64,000 bases of DNA from Methylobacterium sp. Leaf108 (lineage in GTDB: Bacteria; Pseudomonadota; Alphaproteobacteria; Rhizobiales; Beijerinckiaceae). A program made the position numbers and the translations under genes. The notes under the pieces are model-generated. The model had not been told where the DNA came from. It was given only the letters and a program-made list of their open reading frames with translations, and did not search any database. Where the stretch lies: positions 63,149 to 127,148 of the forward strand of contig NZ_LMND01000032.1 in NCBI RefSeq assembly GCF_001423265.1. The letters are read 5' to 3'. This document shows, piece after piece, positions 51,304 through 60,319 of this stretch (positions within the stretch are counted from its first letter, which is position 1; every line of letters begins with the position of its first letter).

Positions 51304-51537
51304 ATGACCGAGACCTCGACCAACGATCGACCGGCACGGTCGGGCACCGGCCCGTCCCTGTCCCTGGTGGAGCCGGCCACCGTGCCGTCGGACCGCCGCG
51401 GCGCGGTGCGCCGCAAGCTCGTCATCGAGGTCTCGTCCGATCTTCACCAGCGCATCCTGTCGATCTGCGCCACGCGCCGCATCCCGGTGAACCAGGCGGT
51501 TCGCGAGGTGCTGGAGCGGTCCTTTCCCGGCAAGTGA
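51304..51537 (+). CDS. small protein with RHH-like C-terminus
   Basis: The 77-residue product has a disordered Ser/Thr/Pro N-terminus and a C-terminal strand-helix-helix (RRKLVIEVSSDLHQRILSIC, PVNQAVREVLERSF) that looks like a ribbon-helix-helix DNA-binding domain. GGAGGA stands 7 bases before the ATG. A set of GGCAAGTGACGG repeats begins at its stop codon. Confidence 0.65.
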   Translation: MTETSTNDRPARSGTGPSLSLVEPATVPSDRRGAVRRKLVIEVSSDLHQRILSICATRRIPVNQAVREVLERSFPGK

Positions 51538-51591
51538 CGGCCGGGCAAGTGACGGCTAGGCAAGTGACGGTGACGGCCGGGCAAGTGACGG
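51529..51591. repeat. GGCAAGTGACGG short direct repeats
   Basis: Four exact copies start at 51529, 51544, 51559 and 51580, spaced 15, 15 and 21 bases. The first includes the last codon and stop (TGA) of the preceding gene. Confidence 0.9.
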
Positions 51592-51685
51592 CCAGCGACG
51601 TGCCTGCGTCACATCCCCGTCCCCGGGAACGACGCGGATGACGGTCCGTTGACGGTCATTCTCGAGCCATGACCGGAACCGACGC

Positions 51686-51961
51686 ATGTCCACCAAGACC
51701 TTCCTCGCCGCCGCTGCCGCCTGCGTTCTCCTCGCGGGACCCGCCCTCGCTCAGGACGTGCGGGACCGCATGCCGAACCAGACCGGGACGGTGGTGCAGC
51801 CGCTGCAGAACTCCACCGGAAACGACGGCGGCGTCGTGATCTCGCGCGGTGCGACCGGGGCCGATACGATCACCACTGATTCGGCCGCGGGCGGCAATGC
51901 CAGCCGGCCGGAGCAGGCCATCCCGAACGGCAGCGCCAACGGCGGCGGCGGCGGACGCTGA
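51686..51961 (+). CDS. small secreted protein
   Basis: The 91-residue product has a clear signal peptide (KTFLAAAAACVLLAGPALAQ). The mature part is low complexity, rich in Asn, Gly, Thr and Ser, and ends in a Gly run. There are no cysteines in the mature part. It is likely periplasmic and disordered; family unknown. Confidence 0.7.
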   Translation: MSTKTFLAAAAACVLLAGPALAQDVRDRMPNQTGTVVQPLQNSTGNDGGVVISRGATGADTITTDSAAGGNASRPEQAIPNGSANGGGGGR

Positions 51962-52106
51962 CGGCTGCGAACGGACCGGAGGGCGGGAGGCAATCGACCG
52001 CGTTGCGGGAAGGCGCGCAGGCGCGCTTCTCTCTGTGCTTCCGACCGACATCGACGTCGGTCGTTTGTCATGAGCCCAGGTCGGGCCTCACCGCAGACGG
52101 GGCAGC

Positions 52107-52334
52107 ATGGCCAATATCGCGATCATGATCGGCACGCCCGGCGGCACCCGCCTCATGGCGGCGTCCTCGGAACGCAGCGCCGCCCTGATGGCCGAGGCGC
52201 TGCTCGTCACCCTCGGGCGCGACGCGCTTCCCGCGCCGCTCTGGGTGCAATGTGCCGACACCGGAATTGTCTCGCGGCTGACCGCTTATCTCGGCGATCT
52301 CCAGTCCGACATCCTCGGCGTCGAGGCGGAGTGA
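52107..52334 (+). CDS. small hypothetical protein
   Basis: The 75-residue product begins ANIAIMIGTPGGTR, followed by a helical Ala/Leu-rich body (SERSAALMAEALLVTLG) and an acidic end. It has no signal peptide. Codon pattern and an intact frame support it moderately; the function is not known. Confidence 0.5.
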   Translation: MANIAIMIGTPGGTRLMAASSERSAALMAEALLVTLGRDALPAPLWVQCADTGIVSRLTAYLGDLQSDILGVEAE

Positions 52335-52406
52335 CGGATGCGGCGGCCCGGTGCCGCCGCGTCCGTTGTTTCGATCCCGGGGCTCGCGATCCCGGGGCGC
52401 GACGGC

Positions 52407-53402
52407 CTACTGACCGCTGGCGTCAACGGCGGCGCGCAGGACGGGGGTCCAGCGGGCAACTTCGCTCTCCACAAGCGCCTGGAGGGCCTTGGGTCCCTGC
52501 TCGGCCGTCGACGGCACGGTGCCGCCCAGATCGAGGATGCGCTTCTTGGTGCCGGCGTCGGCCAACGCGCTGGCCAGTGCGTCCTGCAGCTTCTTGGCGA
52601 CATCCTGCGGCAGGCCCTTGGGCGCGAAGACCGCGTTCCAGGCGCTGACCTCGTAGCCGGGAAGACCCGCTTCCTTGGTGGTCGGAACGTCCGGCAGCGC
52701 TGGGGACCGCTCGGCGGTGGCGATGGCGTAGGCCTTGATCGTGCCGCCGGTAATCTGCGTGGCGACGTTGACGATCTGGTCGGTCATGAAGTCGACCTGG
52801 TTGGCCATCAGGTCGTTCAGGGCCGGGCCGGTGCCGCGATAGACGACCAGGGTCGGCTTGGCGCCGATGATCGAATCGAACAGCACGCCGGTCGAGTGCG
52901 AGACCGAGCCGACGCCGGCATGGGCCTGGTTGACCTTGGGGCCGCCCGCCTTGACCGCCTCGACGAAGGCCTTGAGGTCGGCCGCCGGGAAGTCCTTCTT
53001 GGCGACGATGACGATCGGCGTACCGGCCGCCATCCCGATCGGGTCGAAGCTCTTGGCGGGGTCGTACTTGAGGCCCTTGAACAGGGCCGGCGCGGCGCCG
53101 TGGGTGCCCATGTGGCCCATCATGATGGTGTAGCCGTCGGGACTGGCCTGCGCGGCGCGGGTGATGCCGGTGGTGCCGCCGGCGCCCGACACGTTCTCGA
53201 TCACCACCTGCTGGCCGAGGGAGCGCGACATCTGCTCGGCCACCAGGCGGGCGACGATGTCGGTGGGGCCGCCGGCGGCGAAGGGCACCACCATGGTGAT
53301 CGGGCGCTGCGGAAAGGTCTCGGCGGCGGCCTGGCCGGCGAGGCCGACCGTGGCGGCGAGGCCGAGGGCGCCGAGCGCGCGGCGGGTGAACGTTGTCGTC
53401 AT
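52407..53402 (-). CDS. tctC: TctC-family tricarboxylate-binding protein 1
   Basis: The 331-residue product has a signal peptide (RALGALGLAATVGLAGQAAA), then ITMVVPFAAGGPTDIVARLV, GQQVVIENVSGAGGTTG and VVYRGTGPALNDLMANQVD, all typical of Bug/TctC solute-binding proteins. It binds a carboxylate in the periplasm and feeds the TctAB channel. It is the last gene of the transporter operon. Confidence 0.92.
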   Translation of the reverse strand: MTTTFTRRALGALGLAATVGLAGQAAAETFPQRPITMVVPFAAGGPTDIVARLVAEQMSRSLGQQVVIENVSGAGGTTGITRAAQASPDGYTIMMGHMGTHGAAPALFKGLKYDPAKSFDPIGMAAGTPIVIVAKKDFPAADLKAFVEAVKAGGPKVNQAHAGVGSVSHSTGVLFDSIIGAKPTLVVYRGTGPALNDLMANQVDFMTDQIVNVATQITGGTIKAYAIATAERSPALPDVPTTKEAGLPGYEVSAWNAVFAPKGLPQDVAKKLQDALASALADAGTKKRILDLGGTVPSTAEQGPKALQALVESEVARWTPVLRAAVDASGQ

Positions 53403-53548
53403 GGCGTCATCATCCCTTCGAGGTCGTGGATCCCATCCGACATCCGTCCGCTTGGCTTCGCCCTGCGGATGCCGGCTTCGCTCAGGCGCCGCGCGGGCTC
53501 GGTGATACGGTTTCCGCTCGAATCGAGCGAGAGGCGCATCCGTCGCGG

Positions 53549-55054
53549 TCAGGCTTCGGTGAAGACCTCGTCCCGGCTCTTTCGCAAGGCGGGCGTGAGG
53601 GCCGCCACGAGCATCACCACCGAAATCACGAGCAGCACGGCGGTGACCGGGCGCTCGAAGAACACCATCGGATCGCCCCGCGACAGGGTGAGCGACCGGC
53701 GCAGGTATTCCTCCATCAGGCGTCCGAGGACGAAGCCGAGCAGCATCGGCGCCGGCTCGAAACCGAGCTTGATCAGGCCGTAGCCGAGGAGGCCGAAGAA
53801 GGCGATCAGCATCACGTCGGTGGGCAGGGAATTGATGGAGTAGATGCCGATCGAGCAGAACATCAGGATCGCCGGGAACATCAGCCGGTAGGGGACCTTG
53901 AGCAGGCGCACCCAGAGGCCGACCAGCGGCAGGTTGATGATCAGCAGCATCAGGTTGCCGATCCACATCGAGGCGATCATGCCCCAGAACAGGTTCGGGT
54001 TCTTGGTCATTACGCCGGGGCCGGGGATGATGCCGTGGATGGTCATGGCGCCCACCATCAGCGCCATCACCGCGTTGGGCGGGATGCCCAGGGTCAGGAG
54101 CGGGATGAAGGAGGTCTGCGAGCCGGCGTTGTTGGCGCTCTCCGGCCCCGCGACACCCTCGATGGCGCCGCGGCCGAACCGGCTCGGGTCGCGGGCGATG
54201 CGCTTCTCGATGGCGTAGGAGGCGAAGGGGCCGAGCACGGCGCCGTTGCCCGGCAGGATGCCGAGGATCGAGCCGATGGCGGTCCCGCGCAGCACCGAGG
54301 GCGCGGCCTGCTTCAGGTCGGCCCGGCTGGGCAGCAGGCGGCCGATCTGCTGGCGCACCACGTCGCGGGTTTCGGTCTGGTCGAGGTTGCGCAGGATCTC
54401 GGCCACGCCGAACAGCCCCATGGCCAGCACCGAGAAGTCGACGCCGTCCGACAGGAAGGAGAGGCCGAAGGTCATCCGCTCCTGGCCGGTCTCGAGGTCG
54501 GTCCCCACCGACGCCAGCAGCACGCCCACCAGGATCATCGCCACCGCCTTGAGGACGGAGCCGCGCGCCAGCACCACGGCGAAGACGAGCCCCATCACCA
54601 TCAGCGCGAAATACTCGGCCGGGCCGAACACCATGGCGAGACCCGTGAGCGGCGCGCCCAGGGCCGCGATCAGCAGCGTCGCCACCGTGCCGGCGAAGAA
54701 CGAGCCCATCGCCGCGATGCCCAGCGCGATGCCGGCCCGGCCCTGGCGCGCCATCTGGTGACCGTCGAGGGTGGTCACCACCGAGGTCGCCTCGCCGGGA
54801 ATGTTGACGAGGATCGCGGTGGTCGAGCCGCCGTACTGCGCCCCGTAGTAGATGCCCGCCAGCATGATGAGCGCACCCACCGGGTCGAGCCCGAAGGTGA
54901 TCGGCAGCAGCATCGCGATGGTGGCGATCGGGCCGACGCCGGGCAGGACGCCGATCAGGGTGCCGACGAGGCAGCCCAGGAAGCACAGGCCGAGGTTCTG
55001 CAGGCTCAGCGCGACGCTGAAACCGAGCCCGAGATTGGCGAGGAGGTCGGTCAT
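53549..55054 (-). CDS. tctA: TctA-family large membrane subunit
   Basis: The 501-residue product has about twelve membrane helices and the two TctA glycine motifs: GVLPGVGPIATIAMLLP with GIYYGAQYGGSTTAILVNIPG in the first half, and GILPGNGAVLGPFASY with GVAGPESANNAG in the second. These symmetric motifs form the transport path. It follows tctB by 8 bases. Length is normal. Transport should be secondary, ion-driven and binding-protein dependent. Confidence 0.95.
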   Translation of the reverse strand: MTDLLANLGLGFSVALSLQNLGLCFLGCLVGTLIGVLPGVGPIATIAMLLPITFGLDPVGALIMLAGIYYGAQYGGSTTAILVNIPGEATSVVTTLDGHQMARQGRAGIALGIAAMGSFFAGTVATLLIAALGAPLTGLAMVFGPAEYFALMVMGLVFAVVLARGSVLKAVAMILVGVLLASVGTDLETGQERMTFGLSFLSDGVDFSVLAMGLFGVAEILRNLDQTETRDVVRQQIGRLLPSRADLKQAAPSVLRGTAIGSILGILPGNGAVLGPFASYAIEKRIARDPSRFGRGAIEGVAGPESANNAGSQTSFIPLLTLGIPPNAVMALMVGAMTIHGIIPGPGVMTKNPNLFWGMIASMWIGNLMLLIINLPLVGLWVRLLKVPYRLMFPAILMFCSIGIYSINSLPTDVMLIAFFGLLGYGLIKLGFEPAPMLLGFVLGRLMEEYLRRSLTLSRGDPMVFFERPVTAVLLVISVVMLVAALTPALRKSRDEVFTEA

Positions 55055-55062
55055 GATCGGGC

Positions 55063-55728
55063 TCAGGTCGTCAGGGAGTGGGTGGCGACGTCGACCGGCC
55101 GGCGCCGGGCGCCGCTGCGAAGCAACGCCACCATCCCGATACCGAGGAGGATCAGGACCCCGGCCGACAACCGCAGCAGGAGCCGCATGGAAATCGAGCC
55201 GGACAGGGCCTCGATGACGACGGTGGGAAACATCGGGATCGGCAGGTTCAGGAGATCGCCGAACAGCAGCATGCAACCCGCGGTGAGGAGGAGCGCCAGG
55301 CAGACGAGTTCGCCAAAGCGCGCCTCGGGGCTGGCGTAGCCGCCCACGATGATCGCGAGGGGACCGGCGACGATGAGGCCGAGGCCGGGCGTGGTGAAGG
55401 GCCCGACCGGGACCGGCCGGATCGTCACCGCGAAGGCGACGATGGCGAGCATGACGACGACGACGCCGCGCCAGGCCACGGGCGGCAGCGGCTCGCCGGT
55501 CTTCAGGAAGCCCGCCAGGACGAGGGCGACGCCGCAAGCGGCGACGCCGATGCCGAGCCAGCGCGGCATCAGGCCGGGCCCCATGGCGCCAAGCGTGCCC
55601 TGCGGCAGGTCGCTGCCCGCCCAGACCGCGAAGACGCCGAGCGCGATCAATCCGAGGCCGGCGGCGAGGCTCTGCGGCCCACGGATCGGGCCACCCGCGC
55701 GGGCGGAGCCGTCATCGGGCACGCTCAT
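55063..55728 (-). CDS. tctB: TctB-family small membrane subunit
   Basis: The 221-residue product has four hydrophobic segments (AAGLGLIALGVFAVWAGSDL, VVVVMLAIVAFAVTI and two more) in the usual TctB layout, with a variable charged N-terminus. The start at 55728 is supported by GGAGGATCGACC. It is needed for assembly of the TctABC transporter; TctB sequences are weakly conserved, so the call rests partly on position. Confidence 0.85.
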   Translation of the reverse strand: MSVPDDGSARAGGPIRGPQSLAAGLGLIALGVFAVWAGSDLPQGTLGAMGPGLMPRWLGIGVAACGVALVLAGFLKTGEPLPPVAWRGVVVVMLAIVAFAVTIRPVPVGPFTTPGLGLIVAGPLAIIVGGYASPEARFGELVCLALLLTAGCMLLFGDLLNLPIPMFPTVVIEALSGSISMRLLLRLSAGVLILLGIGMVALLRSGARRRPVDVATHSLTT

Positions 55729-55916
55729 GGTCGATCCTCCGCTGTTGTCGTCGTCCGGCCTGTCCGCCTCTGCGGGCGGATCGAAATGGAGCGGCCGGAG
55801 CCTATCCATTCCGAGCGTCTACAAGGGCCATTCGGCGGTGCCAAGCCTTGCCGGCACTGCATTTTCGATAAGACGTTCAGGATTACCAACACTAGGGCGC
55901 GCAATGACGCCGGCCG

Positions 55917-56906
55917 TCATTCGATCTGGACGCCGGCTTCCTTCACGACCGGGGTCCATTTGACGATCTCGGCCTTGACGTGGTCGGCCAGCTGCTCGGG
56001 CGTCGAGCTGACGACGGTGGCGCTGAAGGCCTTCATCCGCTCGATCACGGTGGGGTCGGCCAGGGCCTTGATCGCGGCGGCGTTAAGGGCGTCGATGATC
56101 GGGCGCGGGGTCCTGGGCGGGGCGAACAGGGCGTTCCAGGTGTAGGTCTCGTAGCCCGGCAGGCCGGCCTCGGCGACGGTGGGGATGTCCGGGAAGGACG
56201 GCGCGCGCTCCTTCGTGGTCACCGCCAGCCCGCGCAGGGAGCCCGCCTTGATGAACTCGGAGGCCGAGGGCAGGTTGTCGAACTGGATCGGCACCTGGCC
56301 CGCGACCACGTCGTTGAGGGCCGGACCCGAGCCGCGATAGGGGATGTGCTGCATGCTCACCCCCGCCATGCTCTTGAACAGCTCGCCCGAGAGGTGCAGC
56401 GGCGTGCCGAGGCCCGACGAGGCGTAATTGTACTTCTCCGGCGAGGCCTTGAGCAGGGCGATCAGCTCCTTCACCGAATTGGCCGGCAGCTTGGGGTTCA
56501 CCACGAGGACGTTGGGGATGACCGCCAGGAGCGAGATCGGCGCGAAGTCGGTCACCGGGTCGTAGGGCTTGCGCTTGAGCATCAGCGGGTTGAGCGCATG
56601 GGTCGCCACCGTCCCCATGAGGATCGAGTAGCCGTCCGGCTCCGCCTTGGCGACGCGCGCCGCCCCGACGTTGCCGCCGGCCCCGACCACGTTCTCCACC
56701 ACCACCTGCTGGCCGAGCACGTCCGACATCTTCTGGGCCACGAGGCGTCCGACCACGTCGGTGGACCCGCCCGCCGCGAAGGGCACGACGAGGGTGATCG
56801 GCCGGATCGGGTAGGGGGCCTGCGCCGAAGCGGGCAGGGACGCGGCGAGCGTGGCGGCGGCCAGGCCGAGCAGGAGCGATCGACGCGCCGGTGTCGGGAG
56901 GGTCAT
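55917..56906 (-). CDS. tctC: TctC-family tricarboxylate-binding protein 2
   Basis: The 329-residue product has a signal peptide (RRSLLLGLAAATLAASLPAS), ITLVVPFAAGGSTDVVGRLV, GQQVVVENVVGAGGNVG and the same TctC body as the gene at 52407, although the two are clearly diverged. It is the first gene of the operon. The two binding proteins probably give the single TctAB channel two substrates. Confidence 0.92.
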   Translation of the reverse strand: MTLPTPARRSLLLGLAAATLAASLPASAQAPYPIRPITLVVPFAAGGSTDVVGRLVAQKMSDVLGQQVVVENVVGAGGNVGAARVAKAEPDGYSILMGTVATHALNPLMLKRKPYDPVTDFAPISLLAVIPNVLVVNPKLPANSVKELIALLKASPEKYNYASSGLGTPLHLSGELFKSMAGVSMQHIPYRGSGPALNDVVAGQVPIQFDNLPSASEFIKAGSLRGLAVTTKERAPSFPDIPTVAEAGLPGYETYTWNALFAPPRTPRPIIDALNAAAIKALADPTVIERMKAFSATVVSSTPEQLADHVKAEIVKWTPVVKEAGVQIE

Positions 56907-57279
56907 CGTGGCGTTTCCCTTCGTGATTGTTGGCGCCACCTTACACGGCACCGGGCACGAGGAAACGTGGTTGGAGGGTCTTGCACAGGATCGGATGGCG
57001 CAACGTCGGACGATCGCGCGAAGCGACCCTTATTCCGCCGGCGTGTGCCGACCGGGACGCGTGAACCGTTCGGCGACGAGGTCGACCGCCCCCCGAGCCC
57101 CATCACGAACGGCGCGACGAAAAAGAGATCCGCATCGACGGAGGCCGTCGCGCACGTCTTCAGGGCCGCGGCGCCCGGCTCGACGCGTTCGACGAGAACG
57201 GGATCGGTCACGCGGAACCTCGTCCGTGAGGCTCGCGGGCGAGCGTCGGCGCGATCCTCATCGCGTCACGCCCATTCAT
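56907..57279. other. intergenic region without a supported gene
   Basis: A frame at 56903-57211 on the minus strand is open but overlaps the tctC start and has no family features. The region should contain the promoter of the tct operon and the end of the sdaA transcript; I see no clear terminator. Confidence 0.4.
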
Positions 57280-58617
57280 TCAACACGCCGCGACGTTCAC
57301 CGCCAATCCACCCAGCGAGGTCTCCTTGTACTTCGTCTGCATGTCGGCGCCGGTCTGGCGCATGGTCTCGATCACGGCGTCGAGGCTGACGTGGTGGATG
57401 CCGTCGCCGCGCAGCGCCAGGGAGGCGGCGACGATGGCCTTGTTGGCGCCGAAGGCGTTGCGCTCGATGCAGGGGATCTGGACGAGGCCGCCGATGGGGT
57501 CGCAGGTCATGCCGAGGTGGTGCTCCATCGCGATCTCGGCGGCGTTCTCGATCTGGAGGGTGTTGGCGCCGAGCAGCGCGGCCAGGCCCGCCGCGGCCAT
57601 GGAGGCGGCCGAGCCGACCTCCCCCTGGCAGCCGACCTCCGCCCCCGAGATCGAGGCCCGGCGCTTGATCAGGCCGCCGACGGCGGCGGCGGTGAGCAGG
57701 AAGTCGCGTCCGCGCTCGGGCGACCAGTCCGGGCAGAAGTCGCGGGCATAGCGCAGCACCGCGGGCACGATGCCGGCCGCGCCGTTGGTGGGCGCGGTGA
57801 CGACCCGCCCGCCGGCGGCGTTCTCCTCGTTGACGGCGATGGCGAACAGGCTGACCCAGTCGAGGACCTCGTGGGCGGCGCGGCTGTTGGAATGGCGGCC
57901 GGCCTCCAACTGGTCGTGGATCGCCTTGGCGCGGCGGCGCACCCGCATGCCGCCGGGCAGCAGCCCGTCCATGCGCAGGCCGCGGTCGATGCAGGCGAAC
58001 ATCGCCTGCGCGATCCCGTCGAGGCGCGCCTCGATCTCGTGGAGCGGGCGCAGGCCGCATTCGTTGGCGAGCTGGACCTGGGCGACGGAGAGGCCCGTGC
58101 GCGCGCAGACCTCCAGGAGTTCGGCGCCGCTGAGGAAGGGATGGGTCGCGGTGGAGACCGGCAGGCTCGCCTCCGCCCCGGCGCCGACGACGAAGCCGCC
58201 CCCGATGGAATAGGAGACCTCCTCGGCCACGCACGTCCCCTGCGCGTCGAAGGCGCGAAAGCACATGCCGTTGGTGTGCACCGGCAGGAGCTCGGTGAGG
58301 TTGAGGATGAGGTCGGCGTCCGGGTCGAAGGCGATCCCGCGCCCGATCGACCGTTGGGCGCGCAAGACGGCCATCAGGCCTGGGATCGCATCCGGATCGA
58401 TCGTCTCGGGCGAGTGCCCGAGCAGCCCGAGGCAGATCGCCGTGTCGGTGGCGTGCCCACGCCCGGTCCAGGCCAGGGAGCCGTAGATCTCCACCTCCAC
58501 CCGCGCCGTCTGGGGCCCGAGCCGGGCGCGGAACCCATCGGCCGCGATCATCGGGCCGACGGTGTGCGAACTCGACGGGCCGATGCCGATCTTGAACAGG
58601 TCGAAGACGCTGATCAT
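57280..58617 (-). CDS. sdaA: L-serine ammonia-lyase (iron-sulfur type)
   Basis: The 445-residue product starts ISVFDLFKIGIGPSSSHTVGPM, the hallmark of single-chain L-serine dehydratases. It has GGFVVG, the NEENAAGGRVVTAPTNGAAGIVP loop, and cysteines for the 4Fe-4S cluster (VGCQGEVG, MTCDPIGGLVQIPC). It converts L-serine to pyruvate and ammonia. ATG 58617 matches E. coli SdaA; starts at 58671 or 58716 would add an unconserved tail. In a serine-cycle methylotroph such an enzyme would have to be controlled. Confidence 0.93.
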   Translation of the reverse strand: MISVFDLFKIGIGPSSSHTVGPMIAADGFRARLGPQTARVEVEIYGSLAWTGRGHATDTAICLGLLGHSPETIDPDAIPGLMAVLRAQRSIGRGIAFDPDADLILNLTELLPVHTNGMCFRAFDAQGTCVAEEVSYSIGGGFVVGAGAEASLPVSTATHPFLSGAELLEVCARTGLSVAQVQLANECGLRPLHEIEARLDGIAQAMFACIDRGLRMDGLLPGGMRVRRRAKAIHDQLEAGRHSNSRAAHEVLDWVSLFAIAVNEENAAGGRVVTAPTNGAAGIVPAVLRYARDFCPDWSPERGRDFLLTAAAVGGLIKRRASISGAEVGCQGEVGSAASMAAAGLAALLGANTLQIENAAEIAMEHHLGMTCDPIGGLVQIPCIERNAFGANKAIVAASLALRGDGIHHVSLDAVIETMRQTGADMQTKYKETSLGGLAVNVAAC

Positions 58618-58664
58618 GCCCGGCGCGATCGCCCGCGGCGTCTGGCCCGCGAGGGCCGTTTCAA

Positions 58665-58777
58665 GTGGCATGCATCGGCTCCCGGCCCGCTCGGGCGGCA
58701 GCATGTCCCGTACCAATGCTCCACGCCCGATCCGCCCGATGTAGGAATCGATCGTGACGCATACGTGGCATGCATCG
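58665..58777. repeat. two GTGGCATGCATCG direct repeats upstream of sdaA
   Basis: The 13-base word occurs at 58665-58677 and again at 58765-58777, exactly 100 bases apart, each centred on GCATGC. Between 58618 and 59043 there is no supported gene, so this is the sdaA promoter region and the repeats may be regulator sites. Confidence 0.55.
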
Positions 58778-59043
58778 CACGAATGAATATCTTTTGCCGG
58801 TGAAGATGTCGGACGCCCGGAGAGTGTCCGGCCACCGGCGGAGGTTAATCACGCTTCATCATTGTGGCGACGATGCGCAAGCGATTGCCTAAAAAAACGG
58901 ACGCCTGATCTCTTCGCCTTCCATTTGAGCTTAAAAAAGCGCGTGAAGGTGCTCAAACGCACGTCCATTCGTCCGATTCATCGCCATATCGGGCTCACAC
59001 CATAAGACGCGCCCCACCCCACCCTTCAGCGGGACGCGCCGGT

Positions 59044-59301
59044 ATGAACGGACAGATGATGACCTCCCGAGTAGTTTCCGCCGCCTTCGCCTTCGTCCTG
59101 GCTTCGGCCGGTGCCACGGCGCTGGCCCAGAACTCCAGCGCGCCGAACCTGCGCCCGGTCGCCGAGAGCGGCAGCGGCCGCCTCGCACCCCGCTACCCGG
59201 CGCCGCCGTCCTATGGCACCGACGCGGTCGCCAGCCTGCGCGGCGACACCCTGACCACCGGCTCGATCGCCCAGCGTCAGCGCGAGACCCGCACGCACTG
59301 A
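59044..59301 (+). CDS. small secreted protein
   Basis: The product has up to 85 residues; the signal peptide (SRVVSAAFAFVLASAGATALAQ) fits better with ATG 59056 or 59059 than with 59044. The mature part is short and disordered (Pro, Ser, Arg) and ends RQRETRTH. A strong terminator follows. Confidence 0.65.
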   Translation: MNGQMMTSRVVSAAFAFVLASAGATALAQNSSAPNLRPVAESGSGRLAPRYPAPPSYGTDAVASLRGDTLTTGSIAQRQRETRTH

Positions 59302-59328
59302 GCGCACGGCGGTTCGACGCGATCGTGA

Positions 59329-59356
59329 GCCGGTCCCGAAGGGGGCCGGCTTTTTT
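59329..59356 (+). terminator. intrinsic terminator
   Basis: GCCGG pairs with CCGGC, and inner CCC with GGG, around GAA, followed by six T. It ends the secreted-protein transcript and lies 11 bases from the end of the convergent ABC permease gene. Confidence 0.85.
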
Positions 59357-59367
59357 CGTGTCTCGCG

Positions 59368-60255
59368 TCAGCCCAGCAGCGCGCGGCGCGCCTTGCGCTT
59401 CTGCAGCCACAGGCCGGTGCCCAGCGCCAGGCCGATCACCAGCAGGGACATCGCCGTGGTGAGGGTGCCGAGCGCGTAGATCTCCGGGGTGGTCACGGTC
59501 GTCGTCAGCCCCTGCAGTTCGAGGGGCAGCGTGTTGCGGCCGCCGATCGCCTGGCTGGTGCGGGCGAGTTCGTCGAACGAGAGGGTGAAGCCGAACAGGG
59601 CGACGCCCACCAGCGAGGGCCCGAGGATAGGCACCACCACGTGGCGCAAAGTCTGGGCGCCGGTGGCGCCCAGATCGCGCGCCGCCTCCTCGTAGGCCGG
59701 GTCGAACCGGTTGAAGACCGCGAACATGATCAGCAGGCCGAAGGGGAGCGTCCAGGTGAGATGGGCGCCGAGCGCGGAGGTGTAGAGCCCCATCAGCGTG
59801 CCGTGCTCCTGCAGCCAGCCCCAGCCGGTGGCGGCGGCGGCCGCATTGACGAGGTCGTCGAGGAGCCGGAACTCGAGGCCGATGCCCAGCGACACCACGA
59901 TGGAGGGTACGATCAGGCTCGCCACCGCGATGGTGAACAGCGCGCCCTCGCCGCGAAAGTGCTTGCGGAAGGCGAGGCCCGCGAAGAACGACAGCACGAC
60001 GGTGAGCGCCATCACGACGAATCCCAGGCGCAGCGAGCGCCACAGCGCCGCCCAGATGTCGACGACGCCCATCCCGGACCAGAGCCGCGAAAACCAGTGC
60101 GTCGAGACGCCATTCAGCGGGAAGGTCAGCCCGCCCTGCGGCCCCTGGAAGCTCAGGACCAGGATCGTCAGGGTCGGCCCGTAGAGAAAGGCGACGAAAG
60201 CGGCAAAGAACAGCGCCAGCAGATAGAAGGCGGGACCGCGCGGCCTGTCGCTCAT
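59368..60255 (-). CDS. ABC transporter permease (PotC-like)
   Basis: The 295-residue product has six membrane helices and the binding-protein-dependent permease loop near residues 190-210 (YEEAARDLGATGAQTLRHVVVPILGP). Layout and length match PotC/YdcV permeases of polyamine-type importers. Start 60255 (MSDRPRG) is preferred. It is the last gene of an operon that includes a second permease, a binding protein and an ATPase. Confidence 0.9.
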   Translation of the reverse strand: MSDRPRGPAFYLLALFFAAFVAFLYGPTLTILVLSFQGPQGGLTFPLNGVSTHWFSRLWSGMGVVDIWAALWRSLRLGFVVMALTVVLSFFAGLAFRKHFRGEGALFTIAVASLIVPSIVVSLGIGLEFRLLDDLVNAAAAATGWGWLQEHGTLMGLYTSALGAHLTWTLPFGLLIMFAVFNRFDPAYEEAARDLGATGAQTLRHVVVPILGPSLVGVALFGFTLSFDELARTSQAIGGRNTLPLELQGLTTTVTTPEIYALGTLTTAMSLLVIGLALGTGLWLQKRKARRALLG

Positions 60256-60319
60256 CGGCGATCCTCGGACGGTCGCACGACGATCCCGGAAGACCAATAC
60301 TCGCTGTTCCGCCTCATGC

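Noticed and set aside
56903..57211. 102-residue minus-strand frame
   Set aside because: The start resembles many proteins by chance, but the rest is Arg-rich antisense-type sequence and overlaps the tctC start.
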